DNA of 64,000 bases from Candidatus Corynebacterium faecigallinarum (GCA_019120175.1 DWVP01000005.1:1-64000); one strand, 5' to 3'; shown: positions 18,710 to 29,309, counted from the first letter of the stretch. Numbers and translations are program-made. Notes: generated by a model from the letters alone, not told the origin.

Positions 18710-19612
18710 CTATTTCTTGACGTACCAGCGCAGGGTGACCTGCGCGGTGACCCCGGCGATCAGCGCACCGATGACGACGACGAAGGGGGCGATCACCCAT
18801 ATGTCGCCGGTGGTGATCCGCGCGATGAGGTTGGCGTCGTAGAGCGAGGACAGGGCGGAGTCCAGCAGGGTGGACTTCGCCAGCAGCAGCACACCGACCG
18901 AGATCACCGAGCCGATGAGTGAGGCGATGACGGCCTCCAGAACGAACGGGGCCTGGGTGAACCAGCGGGTCGCACCGACCATGCGCATGATGCTGATCTC
19001 GTGGCGGCGGGAGAAGGCGGCGAGCTGCACCATGTTCATGATGAGGAACACCGCGGCGACGGCCTGCACGGCGGCGAGCACGAAACTGGCGTTACGCACC
19101 GCGTCCAGGTTCTTCGTCGCCCCACGCAGGTCATCACCCTGGTCGACGACGGTGGCGACACCGTCCATCTCCGTGATCTCGTCGATCGCACTGGTGTCCA
19201 GCGGATCAGCCAGGCGGACATGCAGCGCGGCCGGGAAGGCGTCCGGCGAGGTCTGCTCGACGAGCAGCGGGTCGGACTCACCGAAGACCTCGACGAAGCG
19301 CTGGTAGCTCTGCTCCTTGTTACGGAAGGTCAGGGACTGGACGTCGTCATTGTCCTCCAGTGTGCTGCGGACGTCGGCGCAGGTGGGGCTGGAGCAGTCC
19401 AGGTCATCGGCGGAGGTGTCCTCGTCGAGCTGAACCATGACCTCGATGCGGTCGAGGTAGAGCTCCTTGGTGTCGGCGGTCATGTTGGTGATCAGCACAC
19501 CGGTGGCCAACAGCGCCAGTGAGATGGCCGTGGTGATGATCATGGCGACGGTCATGGTCACGTTGCGGGTCAGCCCGCTGAGGGCTTCCTTGAGGACGAA
19601 GCGAATTTTCAT
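18710..19612 (-). CDS. ftsX: cell division ABC transporter permease FtsX
   Basis: Membrane partner of FtsE, controls peptidoglycan hydrolases at the septum. 300 aa with four predicted membrane helices: one near residues 20-45, three in the C-terminal half (ASFVLAAVQAVAAVFLIMNM, the region after FTQAPFVLEAV, and GDIWVIAPFVVVIGALIAG). The large extracytoplasmic loop contains a Cys pair (DCSSPTCADV) that probably forms a disulfide. It follows ftsE by 19 bases and precedes smpB. Confidence 0.96.
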   Translation of the reverse strand: MKIRFVLKEALSGLTRNVTMTVAMIITTAISLALLATGVLITNMTADTKELYLDRIEVMVQLDEDTSADDLDCSSPTCADVRSTLEDNDDVQSLTFRNKEQSYQRFVEVFGESDPLLVEQTSPDAFPAALHVRLADPLDTSAIDEITEMDGVATVVDQGDDLRGATKNLDAVRNASFVLAAVQAVAAVFLIMNMVQLAAFSRRHEISIMRMVGATRWFTQAPFVLEAVIASLIGSVISVGVLLLAKSTLLDSALSSLYDANLIARITTGDIWVIAPFVVVIGALIAGVTAQVTLRWYVKK

Positions 19613-19631
19613 GGTGCGTTCTCCCTATCCT

Positions 19632-20321
<690 letters not shown>

Positions 20322-20338
20322 CCAGCTACCGTACCCGA

Positions 20339-20905
20339 CTACTGTGGCAAATGAAACGGATGTGACTGTTGGGACTGGCGTGGTTGAAGTCCGGAGCTGC
20401 CGAGGAACGACTGCGCGTGGGCTCTCCAATTGGTAGTCTCCGAAAACAGATACTTCATCAGAGAACTCGCCAGACACGTCTTCCGAGGCGCGGGGCGACG
20501 TGGGAAGAGCTCCTCCCCGTCGACCGTCCACGGGTAGTCGGTCGGGTCGTCCGGCATGGCGATCCTGGTCGAGAAGGACGGGAAACGGTTCTCGAAGACC
20601 ACCACGTCGTAGTCGTCGGCGGGGATCTCGGTGGGCAGGTTGCCGGGCGTGGTCGGTGCCAGCGGGTTCTCGTTCGCCGGGGGCATGAACGTACGGTTGT
20701 TGCGGTGGGCGGCGTAGGTGATCCACTCCCCGGTCAGCGGATCTCGACGCATCTCGGACTCGGTCACCGACTCCGGCAGGTCGCGGTGGTCGACAAGCTC
20801 CCGGGTGACCTGACCTGACAGGACGCCCGGATCGTCGTCGAAGTAGATCAGTTCCCCGCCGTCGGCCAGTGTGGCGGACGTGATGTTCATGGGATGTCTG
20901 CTCAT
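20339..20905 (-). pseudogene. galT: truncated galactose-1-phosphate uridylyltransferase
   Basis: The first 140 or so residues are GalT N-terminal domain ([48 protein letters not shown]). The normal enzyme is about 350 aa; here the similarity ends near 20475 and the frame runs through about 45 unrelated residues to a stop next to ftsE. The His-Pro-His active site of the full protein is lost. It overlaps the galM remnant by an ATGA. Confidence 0.8.
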
Positions 20906-21579
20906 CCGTTCTCCTGTTCAGTGACTTCTTCGATCACGTCGACGCGCCAGGAACACCGCAGGCTCTCACCAGGGACCAGGACGCTGAGGTCGGTACCGGA
21001 ATTCAGTGCGTCCGGCGGCGCCGTCATCGGCTCCACCGCCACCGCCCTGCCGCCCGCACGTCCCGGATAGGGCATGCCGGCGGAGGCGTCCGGTGTGAAG
21101 ATCTGGACCCAGGACAGTTCCAGGCAGGTTGTCAGCGCCACGCCAGCACCGTCGGGGCCACGCAGGAAGAACTGCGGATCCTGCTCAGTCGGCACCAGGT
21201 GCAGGCAGTGGTCGAGCAGCGTGCCGGCCAGTGGGTTGTCCCGGGCCGGCAGCACATCCACATCGTCCTGCTCCGGTCCCGCCGGAAGCCCGCGGGCGTC
21301 CAGCGGAAGCACCCGGTGGTCCGGGATCATCAGCGTGCAATCGTCGGTCGCCGCTCCCAGCGCCGAGGGATATAGGTGGAATCCGCAGGCCGCGGGCATC
21401 GGCGCATCGACATCATTGCGCATCGCGAAGGACGCCTGTAGCCCGGAGTCGGTGACCTCGTAGCCCTCCAACAGGTCCTGTCCCCCGAGGGTCAGCGACG
21501 ACGGGCCCGCACCGCGGGTCGCGATGGTCGCCCGGCAGTCACCGGACGTGATCGTCACACTGGTGGGCTGCGCTCTCAC
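20902..21579 (-). pseudogene. internally deleted aldose 1-epimerase (galactose mutarotase-like)
   Basis: 225 aa from GTG 21579, against about 290-300 for the family. The N-terminus (GGQDLL) is followed directly by a segment (EGYEVTDSGLQASFAMRN) that normally lies well after the catalytic His; the segment holding the first active-site His and the RGNxxHG-like motif appears deleted. GFHLYP and LELSWVQIFTP remain. Probably inactive, forming with galT the remains of a galactose operon. Confidence 0.6.
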
Positions 21580-21618
21580 TCACCTGACTCTACCTAAGTC
21601 CGAGCCGCCCCTCGGGGC

Positions 21619-21960
21619 CTACGCGTTCTTGCTCTCCTGCTCGGCCAGTGCCTTCCGACGTGGGGGCAGGTGCCTTTCAATGACGTCGAGGAGAGTGTCC
21701 GGATCAATGCTGAAGTACTGGTGGACGAGGATGTTTCGGAACCCTCTGATCTCCGGCCATGGGATCTCAGGATGTGAGGCGGTAACCGACCGAGATAAAT
21801 GGTTGGCAGCCTCGCCAACCACCTGAAGGTTCCGCTCGACAGCATCCATTGCCATATTCGCCAGATCAGCATCATCACTGGTCAACGAGACGCTGTATCT
21901 CTCGCACCGATCGATCGCCCGAAGAATATCGGATATCCCGTCGATATCTCCCCTACTCAC
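21619..21960 (-). CDS. hepT: HepT-like (DUF86) toxin
   Basis: 113-aa HepT-family RNase-type toxin. The RX4-6HXY motif is intact at R75-NILV-H80-Q-Y82, and VVGEAANHLS matches the family. Start GTG 21960 overlaps the antitoxin stop by four bases (GTGA). Known HepT proteins are silenced by oligo-adenylylation from a partner MntA nucleotidyltransferase. The pair lies between the gal remnants and prfB. Confidence 0.88.
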   Translation of the reverse strand: MSRGDIDGISDILRAIDRCERYSVSLTSDDADLANMAMDAVERNLQVVGEAANHLSRSVTASHPEIPWPEIRGFRNILVHQYFSIDPDTLLDVIERHLPPRRKALAEQESKNA

Positions 21961-22367
21961 AGAGGAACCGCGTCTTCCATCGCAGTAGCGGACACGCCGT
22001 CCCGGAGAAGCCCCACAGGAACCACATCGATATCGTCCCGACCGAACAACGCACGGGTCTCTTCCAACAACCCGGATGCCCTCATCAGGAGATTCCCGTC
22101 AACGGGATCCATGTCAACGAGAATGTCGATGCCGCTGCCTTCGTGCGCGTCCCCCCCCCTAGCTACCGATCCAAACAGCTTCGGATTCGTCGCCCGATAC
22201 CTGGCCAACAGCACATCGAACTCGCGACGATACGTGTCTATGACACTACGCAGGTCGCGGTTCGGGACTGTCGGTGTACTCGTGCCACCGATAGTACCGA
22301 GGCAACGCCGTGAAATCTCCCCTCGACGACCTACGCGTCCTCGCCCTGCTGCTGGGCCATACGCCAA
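21957..22367 (-). CDS. mntA: MntA-like nucleotidyltransferase antitoxin (altered active site)
   Basis: A minimal nucleotidyltransferase domain: LFGSVARGG then [13 protein letters not shown] and ...VDVVPVGLL..., followed by a C-terminal helix ending EDAVPL. The family motif is GS-X10-D-X-D; here the first Asp of the pair is Gly (S-G-I-D) and one extra Gly sits in the loop, encoded in a run of nine G's. The start is uncertain: the only in-frame start is TTG 22367, inside the 3' end of prfB, so the first 36 residues may not be real. Confidence 0.75.
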   Translation of the reverse strand: MAYGPAAGRGRVGRRGEISRRCLGTIGGTSTPTVPNRDLRSVIDTYRREFDVLLARYRATNPKLFGSVARGGDAHEGSGIDILVDMDPVDGNLLMRASGLLEETRALFGRDDIDVVPVGLLRDGVSATAMEDAVPL

Positions 22368-23464
22368 CGGATACCCGCCTCGAGCAGGCCGTCGATGTCA
22401 CCGTCGAGCACCTTGGAGGGGTCGTTGACCTCGAAGTTGTTCCGCAGGTCCTTGACCATCTGGTACGGGTGCAGCACATAGGAGCGCATCTGGTTGCCCC
22501 AGGAGTTCGAACCGTCACCACGCAGCGCATCCATCTCCGCGGCCTCCTCCTGACGCTGGCGCTCCAGCAGCTTCGCCGCCAGAACCCGCATCGCCGAAGC
22601 CTTGTTCTGGATCTGCGACTTCTCGTTCTGGCAGGTCACCACAATGCCGGTGGGCTCGTGGGTCAGACGCACCGCCGAGTCGGTGGTGTTCACCGACTGG
22701 CCACCGGGGCCGGAGGAACGGTACACGTCCACGCGCACCTCGTTCTCGTCGATGTCGACATGGTCGCTGGTCTCCACCACGGGCAGCACCTCGACCTCGG
22801 CGAACGAGGTCTGGCGGCGTCCCTGGTTGTCGAAGGGGCTGATGCGCACCAGGCGGTGGGTGCCCTGTTCCACCGACAGGGTGCCGTACATGTAGTCGCC
22901 GTGGACGACGAAGGTCGCGGACTTGATGCCGGCCTCCTCGGCGTAGGAGATGTCGTAGACCTCGACCTTGTGACCGTTCTTCTCCGCCCAGCGGGTGTAC
23001 ATGCGCATCAGCATCTCAGCCCAGTCGGCGGCGTCCACACCACCGGCGGCCGAGCGGATGTTCACCACGGCCTCGCGGGAGTCGTACTCCCCGGAGAGCA
23101 TGGTGGTGACCTCCAGGGACTCGATGTCGGTCTTCAGCTCGTCGAGCTCGGCGTCGGCCAGTTCCTTCGCCTCGGCCCCCTCTGCGGCGTTCTCGGCACC
23201 GGCCTCGTCGGCCATCTCGTACATGACCGGCAGGTCGTCCAGCCGGGAGCGCAGACCCCGGACCTTCTTCAACCGTGCCTGCACGTGGCTCAACTGCGAC
23301 GTGACCTGCTGGGCGTGCTCGGGGTCGTCCCACAGCGACGGGTCGGCGGCCTGCTCCTCGAGTTCGCGGGATCGCGAATCCAACTCGTCGAGGTCGAGCA
23401 CCTTCTCGATGGTGGTGAGGGTGGTGTCCAGGTCGTCGATCGCTGAGGTCACATCGGGCTGCAT
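22331..23464 (-). CDS. prfB: peptide chain release factor 2
   Basis: Recognises UAA/UGA stops and releases the peptide. 377 aa in one continuous frame, so no programmed frameshift is needed. The codon-reading tripeptide SPF is at residues 209-211 and the catalytic GGQ at 254-256 ([11 protein letters not shown]). ATG 23464 follows a divergent promoter shared with the inositol phosphatase gene. The prfB-ftsE-ftsX-smpB order is ancestral, with an insert here. Confidence 0.96.
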   Translation of the reverse strand: MQPDVTSAIDDLDTTLTTIEKVLDLDELDSRSRELEEQAADPSLWDDPEHAQQVTSQLSHVQARLKKVRGLRSRLDDLPVMYEMADEAGAENAAEGAEAKELADAELDELKTDIESLEVTTMLSGEYDSREAVVNIRSAAGGVDAADWAEMLMRMYTRWAEKNGHKVEVYDISYAEEAGIKSATFVVHGDYMYGTLSVEQGTHRLVRISPFDNQGRRQTSFAEVEVLPVVETSDHVDIDENEVRVDVYRSSGPGGQSVNTTDSAVRLTHEPTGIVVTCQNEKSQIQNKASAMRVLAAKLLERQRQEEAAEMDALRGDGSNSWGNQMRSYVLHPYQMVKDLRNNFEVNDPSKVLDGDIDGLLEAGIRWRMAQQQGEDA

Positions 23465-23554
23465 GGTCCCCCACTCTACCGGCCCATGTCCCTCGTCCCG
23501 TCAACAGTGCCCCACCCGCTGCAGGCCGACGCACTCCGGGGCACAATAGCCGGT

Positions 23555-24424
23555 ATGACTCAGCCGTCTCAGCCGTCCCAGTCGAACCAGCCGATCCCCG
23601 AAGAGGCACTCAAAGCCGTCACCAAGACCTTCATCATCTCCCATGAGCGCGACGATGACGCCGCCCTGGCCCAGGCGCTGGTCTACAACGCCGGACGTCT
23701 CGCCTGGCGGATGCGTGAGGCCGGTCTGACCACCGAGTTCAAGACCTCGGTCTCCGACGTCGTCACCGCCGCCGACCGGGCGGCGGAGGACTTCATCGCC
23801 GAGACCCTGCGCACCCTGCGCCCGGAGGACGGCCTGCTCGGCGAGGAGGGCACCGTCGCCGAGGGGTCGTCCGGACGTACCTGGGTCATCGACCCGGTCG
23901 ACGGCACCTACAACTTCACCACCGGCTCCGACTACTGGTGCTCCGCCCTGGCCCTGGTCGAGGGCGATCCGGAGGATCCGGACAAGCTGGTCTTCGGTGC
24001 GGTGCACCGTCCGGCGATGGGCTACACCTGGTTCGGCGGCGCAGGCATCCCCACCACCCTGGACGGCAACCGGCTGGGCTCCCTGGCGGACCTGCCACCC
24101 GCGGAATCCAGCCTCAGTGGCTACCTGCACCCCACCGACATCGCCACCCCGGAGCTCAACAACATCTTCACCAAGGTGGTCAGCCAGTTCGCCACGGTCC
24201 GGTTCAAGGGTTCGGCGTCGGTGGACATGGCCACGGTCGCCTCCGGCAACCGCAGCTGCTGGGTCCAGCACAGCGTCCTGCCGTGGGACCTGCTGCCGGG
24301 CCGCGCGCTGGTTGAAGGCGTGGGGGGACGCTGCGAGCGGGTCACCGCCGGCGGGCGGACCTGGTCGGTCGCCGGGTCGCCGTCCTGCGTCGAGGCGGTC
24401 ACCGAGCAGCTCAAGGCGGTGTGA
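23555..24424 (+). CDS. inositol monophosphatase family protein
   Basis: 289 aa from ATG 23555. Metal-binding motifs: GEEGTVAE, DPVDGTYNF (the DPxDGT signature) and WD near the C-terminus (LPWDLLPG). Mg-dependent phosphatases of this group act on inositol phosphates or related sugar phosphates. It is divergent from prfB and overlaps the next gene's ribosome site by one base (stop 24424, next ATG 24426). The substrate is not predicted. Confidence 0.88.
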   Translation: MTQPSQPSQSNQPIPEEALKAVTKTFIISHERDDDAALAQALVYNAGRLAWRMREAGLTTEFKTSVSDVVTAADRAAEDFIAETLRTLRPEDGLLGEEGTVAEGSSGRTWVIDPVDGTYNFTTGSDYWCSALALVEGDPEDPDKLVFGAVHRPAMGYTWFGGAGIPTTLDGNRLGSLADLPPAESSLSGYLHPTDIATPELNNIFTKVVSQFATVRFKGSASVDMATVASGNRSCWVQHSVLPWDLLPGRALVEGVGGRCERVTAGGRTWSVAGSPSCVEAVTEQLKAV

Positions 24425-24425
24425 G

Positions 24426-26186
24426 ATGTGGTGGCGTGATGCGGTGATCTACCAGGTCTACCCGCGGTCCTTCGCGGATTCGAACGGCGACGGGATCGGC
24501 GATCTGCCGGGTATCACCGCCCACCTGGGCCACCTCGTCGACCTGGGCGTCGACGCGGTGTGGATCTCGCCCTTCTATCCCTCGCCGCAGAACGACGCCG
24601 GCTACGACGTCGCCGACTACTGCGGGGTGGACGCTCTGTTCGGTGACCTGGACGACGCCGACACCCTCATCACCGAGGCGCACCGGCTGGGCCTTCGGGT
24701 GATCGTGGACCTGGTGCCCAACCACACCAGTGACGCCCACCCGTGGTTCCAGCGGGCACTGGCCGCCGACCCGGGGTCCCCGGAGCGCGACTGGTACATG
24801 TTCCAGGACCTGGCGGACTCCGATGTCCCGGCGAACCCGACGATCCTGCCGAACAACTGGGAGTCGAACTTCGGCGGCCCGGCGTGGTCCACCGTCACCA
24901 CGGCCACCTCAGACGACACAGACGACACAGACGACACAGACGACACAGACGACACAGCCGGCACAGAGGCGACCCAGTGGTACCTGCACCTCTTCGACGC
25001 CAGCCAACCCGACCTGAACTGGCAGAACCCGGCGGTCCGGGAGGCTTTCCTCGACGTGCTGCGGTTCTGGCTGGACCGCGGGGTGGACGGCTTCCGCGTG
25101 GATGTCGCCCACGGCATGGTCAAGGCCCCGGGGCTGCCGGACGTCGCCGAGGGCTCCCACCAGTCCGATGCGATGGCCGAGGAGGTCACCCCCTACTGGG
25201 ACCAGGACGGGGTCCACGAGATCTACCGCACCTGGCGTGAGGTGCTCGACAGCTACCCCGGTGAGCGGATCATGGTCGCCGAGGCGTGGGTGCAGCCGGT
25301 CGACCGGATCGCCCGGTACGTCCGGCCCGGTGAGCACCACCAGGCGTTCAACTTCTCCTTCCTGGACACCCCCTGGGACGCGGCGAAGCTGCGGGCCACG
25401 ATTGCCGAGTCCTTCCGGGTGACCTCGCAGGTCGGCGCGCCGACGACGTGGGTGCTGTCGAACCATGACGTGATCCGTCACGCCACCCGCCTGGCGTTGG
25501 ACCCCTCGGAGTTCGTCACCCAGCTGGCCGGGCCGGTGACGGTACCGGAGCGCAGCCTGGGGCTGCGTCGGGCCCGGGCGGCGACCACGCTGATGCTGGC
25601 ACTACCGGGCAGCGCCTACCTGTACCAGGGCGAGGAGCTGGGCCTGCCGGAGGTGCTCGACCTGCCGGACGATGCGCGTCAGGACCCGACGTTCGCCCGC
25701 ACCGACGGGCAGCGTTTGGGACGCGACGGGTGCCGTGTGCCGATCCCGTGGCGGGCCGCCGACGTCGCTGGCGTCACCGACGGCTCAGGCACGGTACAGG
25801 ACGCTGCACAGGACGCTGCGGCGGCACCGGCCGCACCGTGGTTGCCGCAGCCGGCCGAGTTCGCCGCCCTCGCCGTCGACCAGCAGCAGGACGACCCGGA
25901 GTCCACACTGTCGCTGTACCGGCGGTTGCTGGCGCTACGCCGCGAACTGGGCCTGGGGGCCGGTGAACTCACCATCGTGGACCCGGATTCCGACCCGACC
26001 CTCAACAGTGACCTGGTGGTCGTCGACGTCGACTCCGGAGAGCCCCCGCAGACCCGCGTGGTGGCGAACCTCGGCACCGCCGATTGGCCCATTCCTGCTG
26101 GTTACAGAATTATCACCACCAGCGATCCGGGCATCTCCGATACCCTGCCCTCCGACTGCGCAGTGTGGCTGACTCGCTTAGTATGA
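24426..26186 (+). CDS. GH13 alpha-glucosidase / oligo-1,6-glucosidase
   Basis: 586 aa, starting MWWRDAVIYQVYPRSFADSN, the GH13 N-terminus. Catalytic residues are visible: Asp in DGFRVDVAHGM, Glu in RIMVAEAWV and Asp in WVLSNHDVI. It hydrolyses alpha-glucosidic bonds in small malto- or isomalto-oligosaccharides. A loop between (beta/alpha) elements holds an acidic DDT repeat (five copies of a 9-bp unit). It is tightly coupled to the upstream phosphatase gene. Cytoplasmic, no signal peptide. Confidence 0.93.
   Translation: MWWRDAVIYQVYPRSFADSNGDGIGDLPGITAHLGHLVDLGVDAVWISPFYPSPQNDAGYDVADYCGVDALFGDLDDADTLITEAHRLGLRVIVDLVPNHTSDAHPWFQRALAADPGSPERDWYMFQDLADSDVPANPTILPNNWESNFGGPAWSTVTTATSDDTDDTDDTDDTDDTAGTEATQWYLHLFDASQPDLNWQNPAVREAFLDVLRFWLDRGVDGFRVDVAHGMVKAPGLPDVAEGSHQSDAMAEEVTPYWDQDGVHEIYRTWREVLDSYPGERIMVAEAWVQPVDRIARYVRPGEHHQAFNFSFLDTPWDAAKLRATIAESFRVTSQVGAPTTWVLSNHDVIRHATRLALDPSEFVTQLAGPVTVPERSLGLRRARAATTLMLALPGSAYLYQGEELGLPEVLDLPDDARQDPTFARTDGQRLGRDGCRVPIPWRAADVAGVTDGSGTVQDAAQDAAAAPAAPWLPQPAEFAALAVDQQQDDPESTLSLYRRLLALRRELGLGAGELTIVDPDSDPTLNSDLVVVDVDSGEPPQTRVVANLGTADWPIPAGYRIITTSDPGISDTLPSDCAVWLTRLV
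24912..24956 (+). repeat. 9-bp coding tandem repeat in the glucosidase gene
   Basis: GACGACACA occurs five times in frame, encoding (DDT)5, then one degenerate copy. It is one of five such 9-bp coding arrays in the window. Confidence 0.95.
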
Positions 26187-26423
26187 CGGTATCGCCGGGA
26201 GCCCCTCCCGGGCCGACACTGATCACACCTGGAGCGCCATGTCCGAGAGACTGCCCGTTCACGGAGTGGAGAATGACGACCTCTCACTCCCCGAACCCAC
26301 ACAGCCGGAAACCCGCGATTCTTTCCGAGGCCGTTAACGAGTCATTTCGATGCTGAAAACGTCCCCCGAACACCCACCCCTGCATACTGCACCCGCTGGC
26401 CACGCGGCCTATCCTTGGACACC
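26187..26423. other. glucosidase-hisN intergenic region
   Basis: 237 bp. No annotated gene; a possible 32-codon frame (26239-26337) with GGAG upstream is discussed under rejected items. It probably contains the hisN promoter. Confidence 0.3.
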
Positions 26424-27302
26424 ATGAGCACGCCAGCACAGGATCCCGCGACCGGAACCGCCGCCACCGGAACCCACTACTCCGACGACCTCTCCCTCGC
26501 CCTCAACCTGGCCAACGCCGCCGACGACCTCACCATGGACCGGTTCGAGGCCGGGGACCTCCAGATCGAGACCAAACCCGACCTCACCCCGGTCTCCGAC
26601 GCCGACACCGCCACCGAATCCCGGCTGCGTGAACTGCTGTTCACCCACCGCCCCGACGACGCCGTCCTCGGCGAGGAGTTCGGCGGCGATGTCACGCTCA
26701 CCGGTCGCCAGTGGGTCATCGACCCGATCGACGGCACCAAGAACTTCGTCCGCGGTGTGCCGGTCTGGGCCACGCTGATCTCCCTGCTGGTCGACGGGAA
26801 ACCGGTCGTCGGCGTGGTGTCCGCCCCCGGGCTGGCCCGCCGCTGGTGGGCTGCCGAGGGCATGGGTGCCTGGCGCACTTTCGGCGCCCACCAGGCCCGC
26901 CGCATGAACGTCTCCAAGGTCTCCGACATCGCCGACTCGTCGATCTCGCTGTCCTCCCTCGACGGCTGGCGCACCGTCGGACGACGCGACCAGCTCGTCG
27001 CCCTCACCGATTCCGCCTGGCGGCTGCGCGGCTTCGGCGACTTCTGGTCCTACTGCATGGTCGCCGAGGGCACCGTGGACGTCGCCGCCGAGCCCGAGGT
27101 CAGCCTCTGGGACCTCGCCGCTCTCGACGTCATCGTCCGCGAGGCCGGTGGCACCTTCACCTCCCTCGACGGAACACCGGGCCCGCACGAGGGCTCGGCC
27201 GTGGCGTCCAACGGCCTGCTGCAGGACGCCGTGCTGTCCGCACTGGAACCCGGGGAATCATCCGGAAATCAACTGGATTCGTGTTCTCCCGCAGGCGCGT
27301 AG
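26424..27302 (+). CDS. hisN: histidinol-phosphatase (inositol monophosphatase type)
   Basis: 292 aa from ATG 26424. Sequence closely matches C. glutamicum His[54 protein letters not shown] and [13 protein letters not shown]. It dephosphorylates L-histidinol phosphate, the step in histidine biosynthesis that corynebacteria carry out with this unlinked gene. DPIDGT and LWD are the metal-binding motifs. No clear ribosome site precedes the ATG; translation may be leaderless or start at TTG 26415. Confidence 0.93.
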   Translation: MSTPAQDPATGTAATGTHYSDDLSLALNLANAADDLTMDRFEAGDLQIETKPDLTPVSDADTATESRLRELLFTHRPDDAVLGEEFGGDVTLTGRQWVIDPIDGTKNFVRGVPVWATLISLLVDGKPVVGVVSAPGLARRWWAAEGMGAWRTFGAHQARRMNVSKVSDIADSSISLSSLDGWRTVGRRDQLVALTDSAWRLRGFGDFWSYCMVAEGTVDVAAEPEVSLWDLAALDVIVREAGGTFTSLDGTPGPHEGSAVASNGLLQDAVLSALEPGESSGNQLDSCSPAGA

Positions 27303-27311
27303 CCTTGTGTT

Positions 27312-28100
27312 ATGAGCGCAGAGAACACCACACCACAGGAAAATCTTACGGAGAAGGCCCAACGCCTTCTTGACCTCCACCACGGCCACTCCCCGGTCGT
27401 CCTACCCACCGTGTGGGACGCCTGGAGCGCCCACACCGCCGTCGACGCCGGGTTCGCCGCACTGACCGTCGGCTCCCACCCGGTCGCCGACTCCCTCGGC
27501 TACTCCGACGGCGAGAACACTCCCCTCGACCTCTACTTCGCCGCGGTCGCCCGCATCACCGGGGCCGTCGACGTGCCTGTGTCCGTGGACGTCGAGTCCG
27601 GCTACGGTCTCGACGCCGCCGACCTGGTCGGCCGTGTCCTGGAAGCCGGCGCCGTCGGCGTCAACGTCGAGGACACCGTCCACTCCGACGACTCCTGCCG
27701 TGCCGCCGAGGACCACGGCGCCTACATCGCGGCGATCCGCGCAGCCGCCGAGGAACACGGAGTGCACCTGGTGATCAACGGGCGCACCGACGCCTTCACC
27801 AAGGACGGTGAAGACGAGGCGAAGCTGCAGGACGCCCTGAACCGGCTCGCCATCCTGGAGAAGTCCGGCGCGGACTCCCTGTACCCGGTGGGCATCCCCT
27901 CCACCGCGGTGCTGACCACCATCCTCGAGACCGTCTCCACCCCGGTGAACATCACCGCCCACCCGGTCGACGGCGGCATCCCCGACGGCATCGACCTGGC
28001 CACCGCCAGCAAGCTCGGCGTGGGACGCATCTCCTTCGGCCCGCTGTTCCAGGCGTCGCTGACGGACGCCGCCGGCCCGGTGCTGGAGCGCTGGACCTGA
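27312..28100 (+). CDS. isocitrate lyase/PEP mutase family enzyme
   Basis: 262 aa, TIM-barrel of the PEP-mutase/isocitrate-lyase superfamily. Seen: PTVWDAWSAH, VDVESGYG (Mg-binding) and VGVNVEDT, LVINGRTDAF. The typical KKCGH motif of true isocitrate lyases is missing, so a C-C-bond lyase such as a carboxyphosphonoenolpyruvate or oxaloacetate/2-methylisocitrate-type enzyme is possible; the reaction is unknown. Ten bases after hisN, so probably in the same operon. Confidence 0.85.
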   Translation: MSAENTTPQENLTEKAQRLLDLHHGHSPVVLPTVWDAWSAHTAVDAGFAALTVGSHPVADSLGYSDGENTPLDLYFAAVARITGAVDVPVSVDVESGYGLDAADLVGRVLEAGAVGVNVEDTVHSDDSCRAAEDHGAYIAAIRAAAEEHGVHLVINGRTDAFTKDGEDEAKLQDALNRLAILEKSGADSLYPVGIPSTAVLTTILETVSTPVNITAHPVDGGIPDGIDLATASKLGVGRISFGPLFQASLTDAAGPVLERWT

Positions 28101-28181
28101 GCGTCCGGGCCCCGGCACCAACCCCAGAACGAAAAAATTTCTGATCAGGGAAAACCCCAACTGAAAGGACACCAACCTACC

Positions 28182-29309
28182 GTGACCTCCATCGACCGCG
28201 TCTACACCAGCCCGTCCCGCTACGTCCAGGGCGCCGGGGTCATCGACCGCGCCGCCGGTTACCTCGCCCCGCTGGGCACCTCCCCGCTGATCATCACCGA
28301 CGACATCGTGTGGGGTATCGCCGGTGAGCAGCTCGAGAACTCGCTGAACTCCGACGAGGACACCGACCAGAACGCCACCCACGAGATCTTCGGCGGAGAA
28401 GCCTCCTACAAGGAGATCGATCGCATCTCCGAGGTCGCGTCCTCCCGTGGCTCCGACGTCATCATCGGCCTCGGCGGCGGCAAGATCATCGACACCGCCC
28501 GTGCGGTCGCCGACAAGGGCGGACTGCCGGTCGCCATCTTCCCCACCGCAGTCTCCGCGGACGCACCGACCGCCCGCGTCTCGGTGATCTACACCGACGA
28601 CGGCGTCTTCGACTCCTACCTCTTCTACGACCGCAACCCCGACCTTGTCGCCGTGGACACCACCGTCATCGCCAACGCCCCGGTGAACACCCTGCGCTCC
28701 GGCATCGGCGATGCTCTGGCCACCTCGGTGGAGGCACGCGCGGTCGCCCGGGCGAACTCCCGTCGCATGGACGACACCGCACGTCCCACCCTGGCCGGTA
28801 TCGCCCTCGCCGAGAAGTGCGAGGAGACCCTGTTCGCCTACGCCCACCAGGCTCTGCGCGACAACGAGGCACACATCGCCAGCCGCGCGCTGGAGAACAT
28901 CGCCGAGGCCAACACCCTGCTGTCCGGTCTCGGGTTCGAGAACGGTGGCCTGGCCGCGGTCCACGCCATCCACAACGGGTTCACCGCGCTCTCGGGCGAC
29001 ATCCACCACAAGTCGCACGGTGAGAAGGTCTCCTTCGGCATCGGCGTGCAGCTGGTCCTGGAGGGTGCCCCGAAGGAGGAGCTGGACCGCTTCATCGGCT
29101 TCCTGCAGTCGGTCGGGCTGCCGACCACGCTGGAGGAGATCAACCTGCCCGAGGTCTCCGACGAGGACCTGTTCCGCATCGCCGAACTGGCCGTGTCCCC
29201 CGACGAGACGCTGAAGCAGCTGCCCGGCGAGTACAGCGCCGCCGATGTCGTCCAGGCCATCAAGGCCGCGGACAACTACGCCCACGGCCTGAAGGAACGT
29301 ACCGCCTGA
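28182..29309 (+). CDS. GldA-type iron/zinc-dependent glycerol dehydrogenase
   Basis: 375 aa. NAD-binding: GLGGGKIIDTARAVAD; the metal-binding residues Asp and His lie in the RSGIGDALATSVEAR and HAIHNGF / HKSHGEKV segments. GTG 28182 is the start, with GAAAGGA upstream. It belongs to the glycerol-dehydrogenase-like family (Fe-ADH); glycerol/dihydroxyacetone interconversion is the usual role, but other sugar alcohols are possible. It follows the PEP-mutase gene by about 80 bp. Confidence 0.85.
   Translation: MTSIDRVYTSPSRYVQGAGVIDRAAGYLAPLGTSPLIITDDIVWGIAGEQLENSLNSDEDTDQNATHEIFGGEASYKEIDRISEVASSRGSDVIIGLGGGKIIDTARAVADKGGLPVAIFPTAVSADAPTARVSVIYTDDGVFDSYLFYDRNPDLVAVDTTVIANAPVNTLRSGIGDALATSVEARAVARANSRRMDDTARPTLAGIALAEKCEETLFAYAHQALRDNEAHIASRALENIAEANTLLSGLGFENGGLAAVHAIHNGFTALSGDIHHKSHGEKVSFGIGVQLVLEGAPKEELDRFIGFLQSVGLPTTLEEINLPEVSDEDLFRIAELAVSPDETLKQLPGEYSAADVVQAIKAADNYAHGLKERTA

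Noticed and set aside
24120..24420. Possible antisense RNA/ORF opposite the inositol phosphatase
   Set aside because: No promoter or ribosome site and typical shadow composition.
24900..24966. Glucosidase 9-bp array, considered as part of a CRISPR or iteron array
   Set aside because: The unit is in frame, three codons long and has no spacers; it is a coding microsatellite.
26239..26337. Possible 32-codon gene starting [14 protein letters not shown] with GGAG seven bases upstream
   Set aside because: No recognisable family, short, and within a likely promoter region for hisN; not enough to call a gene.
27402..29285. Open frame of 627 codons antisense to the PEP-mutase-type and GldA genes
   Set aside because: Shadow of two well supported genes; low-complexity composition.
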